This document shows positions 34,995 through 43,915 of a stretch of 64,000 nucleotides of DNA, piece after piece. This DNA comes from Clostridium estertheticum (GTDB lineage: Bacteria > Bacillota > Clostridia > Clostridiales > Clostridiaceae): positions 1,013,001 through 1,077,000 of the forward strand of contig NZ_JAAMNH020000001.1 of NCBI RefSeq assembly GCF_011065935.2. Direction: 5' to 3'. How positions within the stretch are numbered: the first letter of the stretch is position 1; every line of letters begins with the position of its first letter. The translations under genes were made by a program, and so were the position numbers. Below the pieces are notes generated by a model. It ran no database searches and was not told the origin of the DNA. It saw only the letters and a program-made list of their open reading frames with translations.

Positions 34995-35859
34995 CAATAA
35001 AAATAGATGGAAAATACAAGCACTGGCCACTTTCCTCCCAAACGCACATATAACAGGATTCTTTACAGGAAAAATATATAAAGGTAGTCTTAAAAGCATC
35101 TGCGTACCCGGACTTAACTGCTATTCCTGTCCCGGTGCAGTAGGCTCTTGTCCCATAGGTTCTTTGCAAGCAGTGATAGGTTCATCAAAGTTTAAGTTTT
35201 CCTATTACATAGTAGGACTACTGATTTTATTTGGCGTATTGCTTGGAAGATTTGTTTGTGGCTTTCTATGCCCTTTTGGTTGGTTTCAGGAATTACTCCA
35301 CAAGATACCTTCAAAAAAATTTAGTACTAAAAATTTAAAGCTACTTACATACCTTAAATATGTGGTACTGGCCTTATTTGTAATAGTATTGCCCATGACA
35401 ATAGTAAACGAGGTGGGAATGGGCGACCCATGGTTTTGCAAGTGGCTATGTCCTGCCGGAATTTTAGAGGGAGCAATACCTCTTGCAATAGCAGACAGTG
35501 GAATTCGTGCAGCTCTCGGCGGGCTTTTCATATGGAAAAGCTGTATACTCATAGGAATTGTTACACTATCTGTGTTTTTCTATCGTCCCTTTTGCAAATG
35601 GATTTGTCCTCTTGGTGCGTTTTATGCCTTATTTAACAAACTATCATTTTATGGATATACCATAGACAAAAGTAAATGTACAAGCTGCGGTGCTTGTGCA
35701 AAGGTATGTAAAATGGATGTTGAGGTTTACAAAACCCCCAATCATAGTGAGTGCATAAGATGTGGTGATTGTATTAGCACCTGCTCTTATCATGCTATAG
35801 GTAAAAATATAATTTTAAAGAAAGGTAACAAGACAAATGAAATTGAAAAAACTTATTAG
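34978..35859 (+). CDS. Membrane 4Fe-4S polyferredoxin-type protein (NapH/YccM-like)
   Basis: A 293-residue electron-transfer protein. Cysteine motifs alternate with about four membrane helices: CPGAVGSCPIG, CGFLCPFGW, CKWLCPAG and CKWICPLGA. Two classical ferredoxin clusters end the protein (CTSCGACAKVCKMD and CIRCGDCISTCSYH). I use the GTG at 34978; a TTG three bases later is possible. It likely feeds electrons from the cytoplasm to the extracellular thioredoxin-like partners encoded beside it. Confidence 0.9.
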   Translation: MLELANNKNRWKIQALATFLPNAHITGFFTGKIYKGSLKSICVPGLNCYSCPGAVGSCPIGSLQAVIGSSKFKFSYYIVGLLILFGVLLGRFVCGFLCPFGWFQELLHKIPSKKFSTKNLKLLTYLKYVVLALFVIVLPMTIVNEVGMGDPWFCKWLCPAGILEGAIPLAIADSGIRAALGGLFIWKSCILIGIVTLSVFFYRPFCKWICPLGAFYALFNKLSFYGYTIDKSKCTSCGACAKVCKMDVEVYKTPNHSECIRCGDCISTCSYHAIGKNIILKKGNKTNEIEKTY

Positions 35860-36373
35860 TATTGTATTGTTCGCTATATGTATGTTATCAATCACCGCTT
35901 GCGGTAGTAATGAAATCACCCCAACTATCAAGCCATTTCCAAAGTTCCAAGCAACAGATTTTAAGGGTAACGCCGTCACAAATGAAATATTTAAGGGTTA
36001 CGATGTAACTGTTGTAAACTTCTGGACAAATGGCTGTGGCAGCTGTATCGCAGAAATGCCCGAGTTAGAGGAATATTATCAGAACTTCAAAGGAAAAAAG
36101 ATCAATTTAATAGCTGTTGCTGCAAGTGCAGGCGATAGCAAGGAAGCGCTGGCCCTTTCCAAAAATATATTAAAGGGAAAAGGGGTTACCTATATGAACA
36201 TTATTCCCAATATGAAAAGCCCTTTTTATAAGGATTTTATCAGCGAAATTACAGGTTACCCAACCACCTATATTGTCGACGGCAAAGGAAATATAATCGG
36301 CGCACCGCTAATTGGCGTTGTGAAAAACCAAGAGGATAAGATGATGAAAAGGATTGATGAAATTGTAAAATGA
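35837..36373 (+). CDS. TlpA-like thioredoxin lipoprotein
   Basis: A 178-residue lipoprotein (lipobox LSITAC) with a thioredoxin fold. The redox motif is CGSC in NFWTNGCGSCIAEMPELEEY, and the cis-Pro loop is GYPTTYIVD. It should act as an extracellular disulfide reductase. Its first 23 bases overlap the Fe-S gene, supporting a shared pathway. Confidence 0.92.
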   Translation: MKLKKLISIVLFAICMLSITACGSNEITPTIKPFPKFQATDFKGNAVTNEIFKGYDVTVVNFWTNGCGSCIAEMPELEEYYQNFKGKKINLIAVAASAGDSKEALALSKNILKGKGVTYMNIIPNMKSPFYKDFISEITGYPTTYIVDGKGNIIGAPLIGVVKNQEDKMMKRIDEIVK

Positions 36374-36528
36374 TTCAAATCGCAGCCTATACACATGTAT
36401 TCATCTCTAGTTGTAGCACCGTAGCCAAGGCAACGGTGTGCTTCCTTCTTTATTTGCTCTTCTGTAAATGTAGTACGTAAATCTTTAAAGGTTTCTCTTG
36501 ATTTCTGTAGTAGAAATAAAAGGTTGTT
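36370..36528 (-). pseudogene. C-terminal remnant of an FAD/Fe-S oxidoreductase
   Basis: The minus strand reads FTEEQIKKEAHRCLGYGATT then RDEYMCIGC. This resembles the RCLGCG...CIGC region of FAD-dependent oxidoreductases of the glutamate-synthase small-subunit type, with one Cys changed to Tyr. Both ends are missing. Confidence 0.5.
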
Positions 36529-37001
36529 ACCACTTTAGATATTGGTGATTGAATGAAGCTATTCATTTATTATAGCTACAATATCTCTTATTCCATTCAT
36601 CTGGTCCTACAAAGGATAGAGTTAATGCTGTCAAAATATCTAATGAATTAATGAAAAATGTTTTAAAAGAAAATTTTAAATAAATTTTTATAATCAACCT
36701 TCAGACACAATGTTTTTATAAAGCTAATGAATTAATAAAAAAATAAATAGCAGAGGGTATTATTAACGGATTTACTTTAGGGGTGAAAAAGACAAAAATA
36801 CAATAGTTTTAGAGTACAAAATTACATAACTTTTTGCAGTACAAAACACACATGTAATAATTTTATTACGTGTGTAAAAGTGCTTGTAAAATTAACTGGT
36901 ACAAGTAAAGAATTAAATGCAGATTATTTATTATCAACTGTACAATCAATGAATAATGACCTCGAGAATTTTAAGCGGGATGAGACTTTAGACCCCATTC
37001 G
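36529..37001. other. Decayed sequence without an intact gene
   Basis: Short coding-like scraps are visible, such as VNAVKISNELMKNVLKENFK before a stop near 36680 and KLTGTSKELNADYLLSTVQS near 36890..36960. I cannot assign them. Confidence 0.4.
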
Positions 37002-37002
37002 T

Positions 37003-37081
37003 TACTTGCTTTAATTTCACTAGATGAATTAATATTCATAATTAATGTACAAGCAATTGTTGCAAAGCTTTCATTTTTCAT
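37003..37081 (-). pseudogene. N-terminal fragment of a divergent gene (copy 2)
   Basis: Same MKNESFATIACTLIM start as at 21112..21190, continuing into a different tail (NEWGLKSHPA) before a stop, since the duplication ends here. Confidence 0.35.
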
Positions 37082-37086
37082 TTATT

Positions 37087-37132
37087 ATTTTATTTAGTAA
37101 TGATAATAGTTATTATCATTACTAAATAAAAT
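37087..37132. promoter_or_regulatory. 46-bp perfect palindrome, Fur-type operator candidate (copy 2)
   Basis: Identical to 21196..21241: 22-bp arms around GT, with TGATAAT/ATTATCA in the core. Confidence 0.6.
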
Positions 37133-37151
37133 GTAGAGAGAGGTAATTAAA

Positions 37152-37478
37152 ATGGCATTTGTAAAGATGAGTGAATTAGCCTTTACGGAATTTAAAAAAT
37201 TTCTTCAAGAAAACTATGTAACTTCGGATGAAATAAGAATTAATTTAACAGGTAATGGCTGAAGTGGCCCTGTGTTTAATCTTGTTCTGGATGAACAAAA
37301 AGAAGACGACAATGTTGAGAAATTTGGAGATATTAAATTAGTGGTAAAAAAGAGTGTTAATGATGAATTTGGAAGTTTAGTAATAAAATGTGGTGAGGAA
37401 AATGGTCTAGATGGTTTCTCTATCGAACTAGAAAATAAACAAGAAGGTGAATGTGCTAGTTGTAGTAGCTGTAGTTAA
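37152..37478 (+). CDS. HesB/IscA-like selenoprotein, UGA read as selenocysteine (copy 2)
   Basis: Identical in sequence to the gene at 21261. The in-frame TGA is at 37260..37262 (U37 in GNGUSGPVF). Conservation of a reading frame on both sides of the TGA in two copies, with no change in either, supports decoding rather than decay. The Cys/Ser-rich tail is kept. Confidence 0.9.
37282..37298 (+). promoter_or_regulatory. SECIS-like hairpin (copy 2)
   Basis: TTGTTC-TGGAT-GAACAA as in copy 1, at the same distance from the TGA. Confidence 0.7.
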
Positions 37479-37532
37479 AAATTCAATTAAAGCCTAATAT
37501 AAAAATCTATTTTAGAATTAAACATTATCATT

Positions 37533-37631
37533 CTTATAAGAAATGCAGTTGGAGATTTTTCATGGGGATTTTACTATACCAATAATTTTGAACAAGCTAA
37601 AAAATGCCACACTGGGCAACGAATATATTAA
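37533..37631 (+). pseudogene. DUF3990-like fragment (copy 2)
   Basis: Same fragment as 21642..21740, with Cys replaced by Tyr (GFYYTN) through one G-to-A change. Confidence 0.35.
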
Positions 37632-37636
37632 GGGGG

Positions 37637-37676
37637 TAGCTAGTAAAGCTAATTATGTTTTTCTAGCTATTTTCGT
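37637..37676 (+). terminator. Hairpin repeat TAGCTAGTAAAGC/GTTTTTCTAGCTA
   Basis: Second copy of the hairpin at 21746, with one base change in the left arm. Confidence 0.5.
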
Positions 37677-37823
37677 ATACGCGCGTAAGAGAATACTAAT
37701 TATCAAATTGTTAATGAAGTAAATAGATGTGAAAACAGAAACATACCAGTAACTTTAGTTAATAGATGCTACTTAAAAGACTGTTTTGAGGTATAATAGA
37801 TTAATGAAAGAGGGGGTGCAATT

Positions 37824-39233
37824 ATGGAAACTGAGGTAGAAAAGTCAACAAAAAGGTCAATAAAAAAGCGTAAGAAAATTGTTTTAGGTATTATAATTTC
37901 TATTTGTACTTTACTTATAATATACTTTGGGATGGCAATATATTTTATGAATCATTTTTATTTTGGTTCTACAATAAATAGAATTAGTGTTTCAGGTAAA
38001 AGTGTAGAGGCTGTAAATGAACAAATGGCATCTGAGATTCAAAAATATCAGTTAAACATAAAAGAACGAGGCGGTATAAATGAACAAATTACAGGAGAAG
38101 AAATTGGCTTAAAGTATGATATGAATGGGGAGTTTAAGGAGTTTAAAGATAAACAGAATCCTTATAAATGGATTTCAGTAGTTTTTAATACAAAAGATTC
38201 TAAAATGATAGTAGGAGTTAAATATGATAAAGATTTATTAAAAGAACATGTGAACAAGCTTTCTTGTTTTGATAGTAGTAAGGTAATTGAACCTAAAAAT
38301 GCAGGCTATAAGTATATAGATAATGGTTATGTGATTGTGGATGAAGTCATTGGAAACAAGGGCGATAAAGATATTTTATATAAGAATGCCATAGATGCAA
38401 TCACTAAGGGTGAAACAACAATAGATTTGGAGTCAATTAATTACTACGTTAAGCCACAATATACTTCGAAATCTCCAAAGGTAGTTGCCACAAGGGACAA
38501 GTTAAACAAATATGTATCTTCAAAGATTACCTATATTTTTGGGGGAGATAAAGAAATTTTAGATGGTTCTACAATAAATAAGTGGGTTACAGTTGATGAG
38601 AATAGTGAAGTCACATTTAATGAAAAACAAGTTGAAATCTATATGGACGTACTTGCTAGTGAATATAATACAGTTGCAAAGACGAGAAATTTTGTTTCAT
38701 CATCAGGAAAGGTAATTAATATTGGTGGCGGTAGTTATGGATTTGCTATTAATAAGGTTAAAGAAACCCAAGATTTAATTTCGATGATAATGGAAGGGAA
38801 ATCTATAGAAAGAGAACCAGCATATTATCAAACCGCATTATCTCGTGGCAAGGATGATATTGGAAATACATATGTAGAAATAGATCTTTCAAGGCAACAC
38901 TTATGGTTTTATAAAAACGGAGTGTTGATAACTCAAGGGGATGTTGTTACAGGTAATGATGGATCTGATAAGACTAGAACACCGGTGGGCATTTATATGA
39001 TCAATTATAAAGAAAGAAATGCAACCCTTAAAGGTGAAGACTACGCTGCTCCTGTGAATTATTGGCTACCTTTTAATGGAGGAATAGGAATTCATGATGC
39101 AAGCTGGCGAGATAAGTTTGGGGGAGTGCTGTATAAGACAGGCGGATCCCATGGGTGTATAAATTCACCATACGATGTAGCAAAAACAATATTTAATAAT
39201 ATAGAGGCAGGTACTCCAGTTGTTTGTTATTAA
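37824..39233 (+). CDS. L,D-transpeptidase, YkuD type (copy 2)
   Basis: A 469-residue protein identical to that at 21933: N-terminal membrane helix, extracellular PG-binding-type domain, and YkuD domain with SHGCINS (H443, C445). One synonymous change (GGT to GGG) distinguishes the genes. GAGGGGGTG is kept. Gene dosage of a cross-linking enzyme is thus doubled. Confidence 0.93.
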   Translation: METEVEKSTKRSIKKRKKIVLGIIISICTLLIIYFGMAIYFMNHFYFGSTINRISVSGKSVEAVNEQMASEIQKYQLNIKERGGINEQITGEEIGLKYDMNGEFKEFKDKQNPYKWISVVFNTKDSKMIVGVKYDKDLLKEHVNKLSCFDSSKVIEPKNAGYKYIDNGYVIVDEVIGNKGDKDILYKNAIDAITKGETTIDLESINYYVKPQYTSKSPKVVATRDKLNKYVSSKITYIFGGDKEILDGSTINKWVTVDENSEVTFNEKQVEIYMDVLASEYNTVAKTRNFVSSSGKVINIGGGSYGFAINKVKETQDLISMIMEGKSIEREPAYYQTALSRGKDDIGNTYVEIDLSRQHLWFYKNGVLITQGDVVTGNDGSDKTRTPVGIYMINYKERNATLKGEDYAAPVNYWLPFNGGIGIHDASWRDKFGGVLYKTGGSHGCINSPYDVAKTIFNNIEAGTPVVCY

Positions 39234-39408
39234 TAGATAAATTTATTTAATTTTAAACAATTAGAGAATAGAGTAAAACAAAACTTGAAAATTTAATGCA
39301 AACATAAAGTTTTTATTTATTCTTTCTAAATACCCCATCATCCTAACTCCTAAGCTTCGACTTTCTTCGGGTTACCCCTGGGGGGGTGGACAAATAATAT
39401 ATTAAATG

Positions 39409-39445
39409 AGTAGCTAGTAAAACTTAGTGTTTACTAGTTATTTTT
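39409..39445 (+). terminator. Hairpin repeat GCTAGTAAAAC/GTTTACTAG
   Basis: The arms flank TTAGT and are followed by TTATTTTTC. Same family as 21746, 37637 and 52757. Confidence 0.5.
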
Positions 39446-39473
39446 CTGTAAAAAACAATGTAAATTCTCAGGA

Positions 39474-39531
39474 AACAAATTGCTTACAGTTTGTTCATGA
39501 CCCTCGGGGGTTATTATGAGCGAAGCGAATT
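39474..39531. repeat. Type-B palindromic repeat, copy 3
   Basis: ACAAATTGCTTACAGTTTGT, TCATGACCCTCGGGGGTTAT and GAGCGAAGCGAATTTGC. It truncates the adjacent transporter fragment. Confidence 0.6.
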
Positions 39532-39816
39532 TGCTATAATGGCACTCGTAAGCATTTGACCAATAAAGCGAAGTATAACTATATATACCGCAGTTATTTT
39601 TGGAATTATAATGTTAAACAAATAAGTTGTTAAAACTCCGATAAAACCTCCTAAAAAATACGGAAGGGGAACAGACGTTATAGCTGAATAAGATGGCATA
39701 GATTTCATCATTATAGCACAGATTAAAATAGAAGATATCGTAGCCATTAAATAGTTTATAATAACTCCATTTATCATACCTTCCCTTTGAGCAAGCTGGG
39801 ACAGTATCAATGACAC
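39514..39816 (-). pseudogene. Truncated DMT-family (YdcZ/DUF606) transporter
   Basis: About 95 residues of a small multi-pass transporter (GMINGVIINYLMATISSILI, LPYFLGGFIGVL, PKITAVYIVILRFIGQMLTS). The family is normally about 140 residues. Here the N-terminal helix start is missing and the C-terminus runs into the type-B repeat. Confidence 0.65.
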
Positions 39817-40032
39817 TTATATAGGGCTGTTATAATGATTAACAAACAATAATTTGCTATAGGTACGACTTAGGGTGTTAAAACATATAGATAAGATAAT
39901 ATTTTTTATTAAAGGTAATGTCGAAATATATTTGAAAGACGACATAAAAATACCGTATTATTCAATTGAATAATACAGTATTTTTAAGGGATTATTCGGT
40001 TTTACTAGTTGTGACACATAATTAGAATATAT
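39817..40032. other. Short gap with a palindrome
   Basis: At 39946..39985 AATACCGTATTATTCAA is mirrored by TTGAATAATACAGTATT, followed by TTT. Half of it (AATACCGTATTATTCAATT) recurs at 40481. It may be a bidirectional terminator or a small repeat. Confidence 0.5.
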
Positions 40033-40305
40033 TTAAGTTACACTATGAATCCATGAAACTATAATCCCACTAACTATTAAGAATATTCCAACTAGAAATA
40101 ACGAAATTGATTCTCGTTTTTTGTTATTAATATATGAGCAATACCCATCTAATATATTCATGATACCGAAAAATAGTAATTCAATTAAATTTATAATTTC
40201 TCCATTAATGATATCAAATAAATCTAAAAGCATTAATATAATAACTATTACTAAAATTACTTTTTGTATAACTTTTACTTTTTTTATAACTTTTACTGTT
40301 TTCAA
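40033..40305 (-). CDS. Small membrane protein, unknown function
   Basis: A 90-residue protein with a Lys/Val-rich start (LKTVKVIKKVKVIQK) and three hydrophobic helices separated by short loops. I choose a TTG start because GGGAGGT lies seven bases upstream. No family recognised. A palindrome lies downstream of its stop. Confidence 0.55.
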   Translation of the reverse strand: MKTVKVIKKVKVIQKVILVIVIILMLLDLFDIINGEIINLIELLFFGIMNILDGYCSYINNKKRESISLFLVGIFLIVSGIIVSWIHSVT

Positions 40306-40560
40306 GTTATTACCTCCCAATAAAAATAATCTTCTCAATTTTCTACAAATGTTTAAGTATCATGTATTTTTGATTGATGAGCAACATTTTACTATGTTGT
40401 CTTAACTAATGGTAATTATAGCATATTTTTATATAAATAATCACTATTTTTGTAAAACATAGCAATTATTCTTATTCTTTAATACCGTATTATTCAATTA
40501 TCAAAGACCATTGTTCGCACTTTCAATTTCAATAGTTATGACGCGTTTTTCTCACACTGC

Positions 40561-40590
40561 GTAGTAAAAACTGGAAGTTTTTACTTTCTA
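40561..40590. repeat. Type-A repeat, right half only
   Basis: GTAGTAAAAACTGGAAG then TTTTTACTTTC. AGTAAAAACT and AGTTTTTACT pair around GGA. Confidence 0.6.
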
Positions 40591-40859
40591 CATATGCCAA
40601 ATATAGAAAGGTTGAGTATGCGCTGAAGCTTTTTATTGACACTTATGGTTAGTGGACCACTGGCACCATCGATAATTAAAACATTATTATTTACATCTCT
40701 TATTTTCATAAGGGTTAAGCACTTCTGCAGATATTTAATATCTTCTGAAGAAATGTCTTTAGAGATTTCAGATCTAGTAGTAGCATCATAAATATAAATT
40801 TTATTTTCTTCAATTATGGCTTTTAGTTTTTTAGGATACATTAAAGCATTGCTATGCAA
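40581..40859 (-). pseudogene. Fragment with a peptidoglycan-binding-like segment
   Basis: A 92-residue frame; LQKCLTLMKIRDVNNNVLII then DGASGPLTISVNKKLQRIL resembles a PG_binding_1 repeat (the xxDGxxGPxT motif). The C-terminus ends in the type-A repeat and the start has no ribosome site, so both ends look truncated. Confidence 0.45.
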
Positions 40860-41237
40860 GGAATATAAAGCAGAAAAAATTGACGATTATGTAGACATTA
40901 TTTACGAAAACCGTTCAGTAGTATAATAAAATTTCTCTGTCTGAGTGTTTTTATTTTATTTATTTATGAAACATACACAGGAAATTATTTAAAAATCCAC
41001 AAGCTTTTTTAAAATAAGCTTGTGGACTTTTATTAGTATTTATATCATAGGTGAAAATTTAACCTTCTTTATTGGAAATAAACTCTATACCAGCTATATG
41101 AATTCCATTTGCATTAAGGAAAGTAGAATATTTCAATAATAGGATTTTGAAAATCTTCTATTACTTAAATTTTGGTTTTGTTTTGTTTCAACTATTATTG
41201 GAAGTAAAATTGCAGTCTCTTGTGAAACAATAAAATA
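40860..41237. other. Gap with a coding scrap and a terminator
   Basis: The plus strand carries CKEYKAEKIDDYVDIIYENR before a stop at 40926, a remnant I cannot assign. The terminator at 40992..41033 follows. The rest shows nothing recognisable. Confidence 0.4.
40992..41033. terminator. Bidirectional terminator
   Basis: CCACAAGCTT and AAGCTTGTGG pair over a T/A-rich loop, flanked by AAAAAT on the left and ACTTTTATT on the right. Confidence 0.75.
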
Positions 41238-41693
41238 TTAGCAAGTCAGATTGTAGAACTTTATGTTTTCCATGATCTCAGTAGATACTCTTTTAAATTC
41301 AGTGATGATACCAATTAGTTTGTGAAATTCACTATTATGGATTTCAGTAGCAGGTAGTGTTACTCTATCAAAATATTTAAGAGCTTCCATAAAATGTTTT
41401 GATGTGGGATACACCAGATTATTTAACCAATAACAGATACCTTGAGGAGAGTAACTTTTTGTGAAAACTAGAGCTTCCATGTACCCTTGGCATCTAAAAT
41501 GAAAATATCTACCTAAACCAAAATGATCAATATATTGAAGAAAATCTGTATTTTGATTAAAGCGATCTTCAGTTAATAAGTTATTGTTTATTTTTTCCAT
41601 GGCTAAAATGAGACCACTGAAATTAATTAATTCATTTAGAATTTTTGATGAGACTTCATCGTAAGAATTAATTTTGTAAAAATGTGGATACAT
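41238..41693 (-). CDS. Conserved-looking hypothetical protein
   Basis: A 151-residue soluble protein, probably mostly helical, with clusters GRYFHFRCQGYMEALVFTKS and PQGICYWLNNLVYPTSKHFM. GGGAGGAT lies eight bases before the ATG, so it is likely expressed. I cannot name the family. It is monocistronic between two non-coding stretches. Confidence 0.6.
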   Translation of the reverse strand: MYPHFYKINSYDEVSSKILNELINFSGLILAMEKINNNLLTEDRFNQNTDFLQYIDHFGLGRYFHFRCQGYMEALVFTKSYSPQGICYWLNNLVYPTSKHFMEALKYFDRVTLPATEIHNSEFHKLIGIITEFKRVSTEIMENIKFYNLTC

Positions 41694-42075
41694 TAAAAAT
41701 CCTCCCAGAATTTATATGATACTATTATACTCAAATAACTTATTAATGTTCATAGTTATGTCAAAGGTGATAAACCTATAATGAAAATTTTTCTCTCCAT
41801 GGTGAAGGAGCATGTATTATATTAATAAACCTTTATACACCTGATGCACCACCAATTATTCTTTTCATAATACGATAGAAATGATATAATTGGGTTCAAC
41901 AATGACACTCTCCTTTTGGATAGTTTTGTGTTGTAAGTGAGCTCGATTATACCCCCAAATGGGGTCATTGTTTTTTATGTATAAAAAACTCTGCAACCCT
42001 TGATATATAAAGAGAAAATCTAAAAAATAGTGTAAAAAATTTTACACTAACGGATAAATTAGAGGAGGATACGTT
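41694..42075. promoter_or_regulatory. Leader region of the radical SAM gene with alternative hairpins
   Basis: AACAATGAC at 41900..41908 can pair with GTCATTGTT near 41964..41972. A competing local hairpin CCCC-AAAT-GGGG at 41953..41965 is followed by TCATTG and TTTTTT. This looks like a terminator with an alternative longer pairing, but I recognise no riboswitch class. GAGGAGGA precedes the gene. Confidence 0.45.
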
Positions 42076-43200
42076 ATGAAAATTTCAAAGAAAGATGCGT
42101 TGATATGGTTTGAATTTTTTTCAATATTGCCAGAGGATGAGGAAGTTATGATAAAACAACAAGAAATCATTTACTCCACCTTTGCCCAAATTGAGGCAGC
42201 CATCGATCATAGAAATGACACGTTAATGTCGGAAATTAGAAGTTTGAAAACTTTGGAGAATAGAACTTTTTTTGTGGGAAATGAAAATAAATTTTCAAAA
42301 GGATGTCGTTCTTGTCTGCTTGGAACTGGGTTGGGTGCAATTAGGAAAACGAACAAATGTAACGTAGAGTGTAAGTTCTGTTACAATTATGGAGAACTAG
42401 ATGATATTCCTCCAGTTGGCGAAGGTATTTGGGAAATTGGAGGCACAAAATTTTATGAGAAGGATATTGATTTACTTCTTTCCATCCACCAGAAACCCAC
42501 TGGCGTTGCCTACGTTTATTTAGAGCCATTCATGGAAATTGAAAAATACTATTCTGTAATAAAGAAATTTAGTGATGCAGGGATTTATCAACATTTATAT
42601 ACAAATGGCATTTTAGCTACAGAAGATACATTGAAAGCATTAGGTGAATCCGGTCTTAACGAGATACGTTTCAATCTGGGTGCTTCTAAGTGTTCAGACA
42701 AAGTTATTGAAAATATTAAAATAGCGAAAAAATATATTAAAAACGTAGGTATTGAAACCCCAATGACTCCTGAGTTTTTCGAGTCCTTTTTTAAGAAAAA
42801 GCAAGCGATCTTAGATACAAAACTGGATTTTATAAATTGTGCAGAATTACATTTAAATGAGAATAACATAGATAATTATTATGGGGAGAGCATGTATATT
42901 ACCAGACATGGCTATATATCTCCAATTTGGAGTAGGGAATTAACTCTGAAATTCATGAAAATAGCCGATGAAGAAAAGTGGGATTTAGCAGTTCATGATT
43001 GCTCAAACTTTACAAAATTTGCTAGAGATTTAAATTTGAGCAGCAAAGAGGGCAAGTGGTTTGGAGCCAGTAATTATGCCAGTGAGTTTTCTAGGATTCC
43101 ATACGAAGCATTTTTACCAATACTGCGTGATGACAATTTTAAATTTTTAAGTGAAGAAGAATTGCCTGATGGCTATAAAGCAGGAGAGCTGATTTTTTAG
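42076..43200 (+). CDS. Radical SAM enzyme, substrate unknown
   Basis: A 374-residue enzyme. The Fe-S motif CNVECKFCYNY (CX3CX2C) lies near residue 95 and is preceded by KGCRSCLLGTGLGAIRKT, two extra Cys that may hold another cluster or zinc. YLEPFMEIEKY and YTNGILATEDTLKALGESGL fit the SAM barrel strands. The C-terminal part is unfamiliar. A SAM methyltransferase gene follows 112 bases later. GAGGAGGA precedes ATG. Confidence 0.82.
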   Translation: MKISKKDALIWFEFFSILPEDEEVMIKQQEIIYSTFAQIEAAIDHRNDTLMSEIRSLKTLENRTFFVGNENKFSKGCRSCLLGTGLGAIRKTNKCNVECKFCYNYGELDDIPPVGEGIWEIGGTKFYEKDIDLLLSIHQKPTGVAYVYLEPFMEIEKYYSVIKKFSDAGIYQHLYTNGILATEDTLKALGESGLNEIRFNLGASKCSDKVIENIKIAKKYIKNVGIETPMTPEFFESFFKKKQAILDTKLDFINCAELHLNENNIDNYYGESMYITRHGYISPIWSRELTLKFMKIADEEKWDLAVHDCSNFTKFARDLNLSSKEGKWFGASNYASEFSRIPYEAFLPILRDDNFKFLSEEELPDGYKAGELIF

Positions 43201-43312
43201 AGTCTTTTGTGAATTATGAGTGCTGATTTGCCGCTTAGGGGATATACTGAAATCCTTGAGTAGATAATAAAGATGGCATTAGATTTTATTAAAGCAGATT
43301 GGAGAGGTAATT

Positions 43313-43915
43313 ATGGGAAATACTGATAAGTTTGAAATGATAGCTAATATATATGACACTTCTGAAAGAATCGAAATTGCTAAGGTATCATCAGATGCCA
43401 TTCGTGAATATTTGGTTGACGCCAAAAGTAAGAACGCTATTGATTTTGGGTGTGGAACTGGCCTTGTGGGAATGAGCTTGTTAAATGATTTTAATTCTAT
43501 GCTTTTTCTAGATACATCGCGAAACATGATTAATCAAATAAAGCAAAAGATTTCTGATCTTAATATTCAGAATGTAGATACCTTATGCTTTGATTTTGAA
43601 AAGGAAGGTCAATCGGATTTACATGCTGACTATATTTTTATGGCTCAGGTGCTACTCCATATTAATGATGCTCCGTTAGTGCTATCAAGATTATATGATG
43701 TTCTAAATGCAGGAGGACATTTACTAATCGTAGATTTTAATAAAAATGAAGAAATAGTTTCAGATATGGTTCATAACGGATTTAATCAAGTAAAGCTAAC
43801 TGACATTATGACTAAAATTGGGTACAGGGATATTAAGTCTAAAACTTTTTATACTGGAAGTAAAATATTCATGAACCATGATGCATCTTTATTTATACTT
43901 GATTCTCAAAAATAA
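43313..43915 (+). CDS. Class I SAM-dependent methyltransferase
   Basis: A 200-residue methyltransferase. Motif I is AIDFGCGTGLVGMSLL and motif II-type Asp is in MLFLDTSRNM. YIFMAQVLLHI and LNAGGHLLIVDFN are motifs IV and VI. GAGAGG precedes ATG. Its position behind the radical SAM gene suggests a joint small-molecule modification, unproven. Confidence 0.85.
   Translation: MGNTDKFEMIANIYDTSERIEIAKVSSDAIREYLVDAKSKNAIDFGCGTGLVGMSLLNDFNSMLFLDTSRNMINQIKQKISDLNIQNVDTLCFDFEKEGQSDLHADYIFMAQVLLHINDAPLVLSRLYDVLNAGGHLLIVDFNKNEEIVSDMVHNGFNQVKLTDIMTKIGYRDIKSKTFYTGSKIFMNHDASLFILDSQK

Larger units (their letters stand above)
37002..39385 (+). repeat. Copy 2 of the 2.38-kb selenoprotein/L,D-transpeptidase duplication
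   Basis: Direct-repeat partner of 21111..23494. Proteins are identical between copies; differences fall almost only in non-coding bases. The two copies enclose 13.5 kb including the ABC/redox module. Confidence 0.93.
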
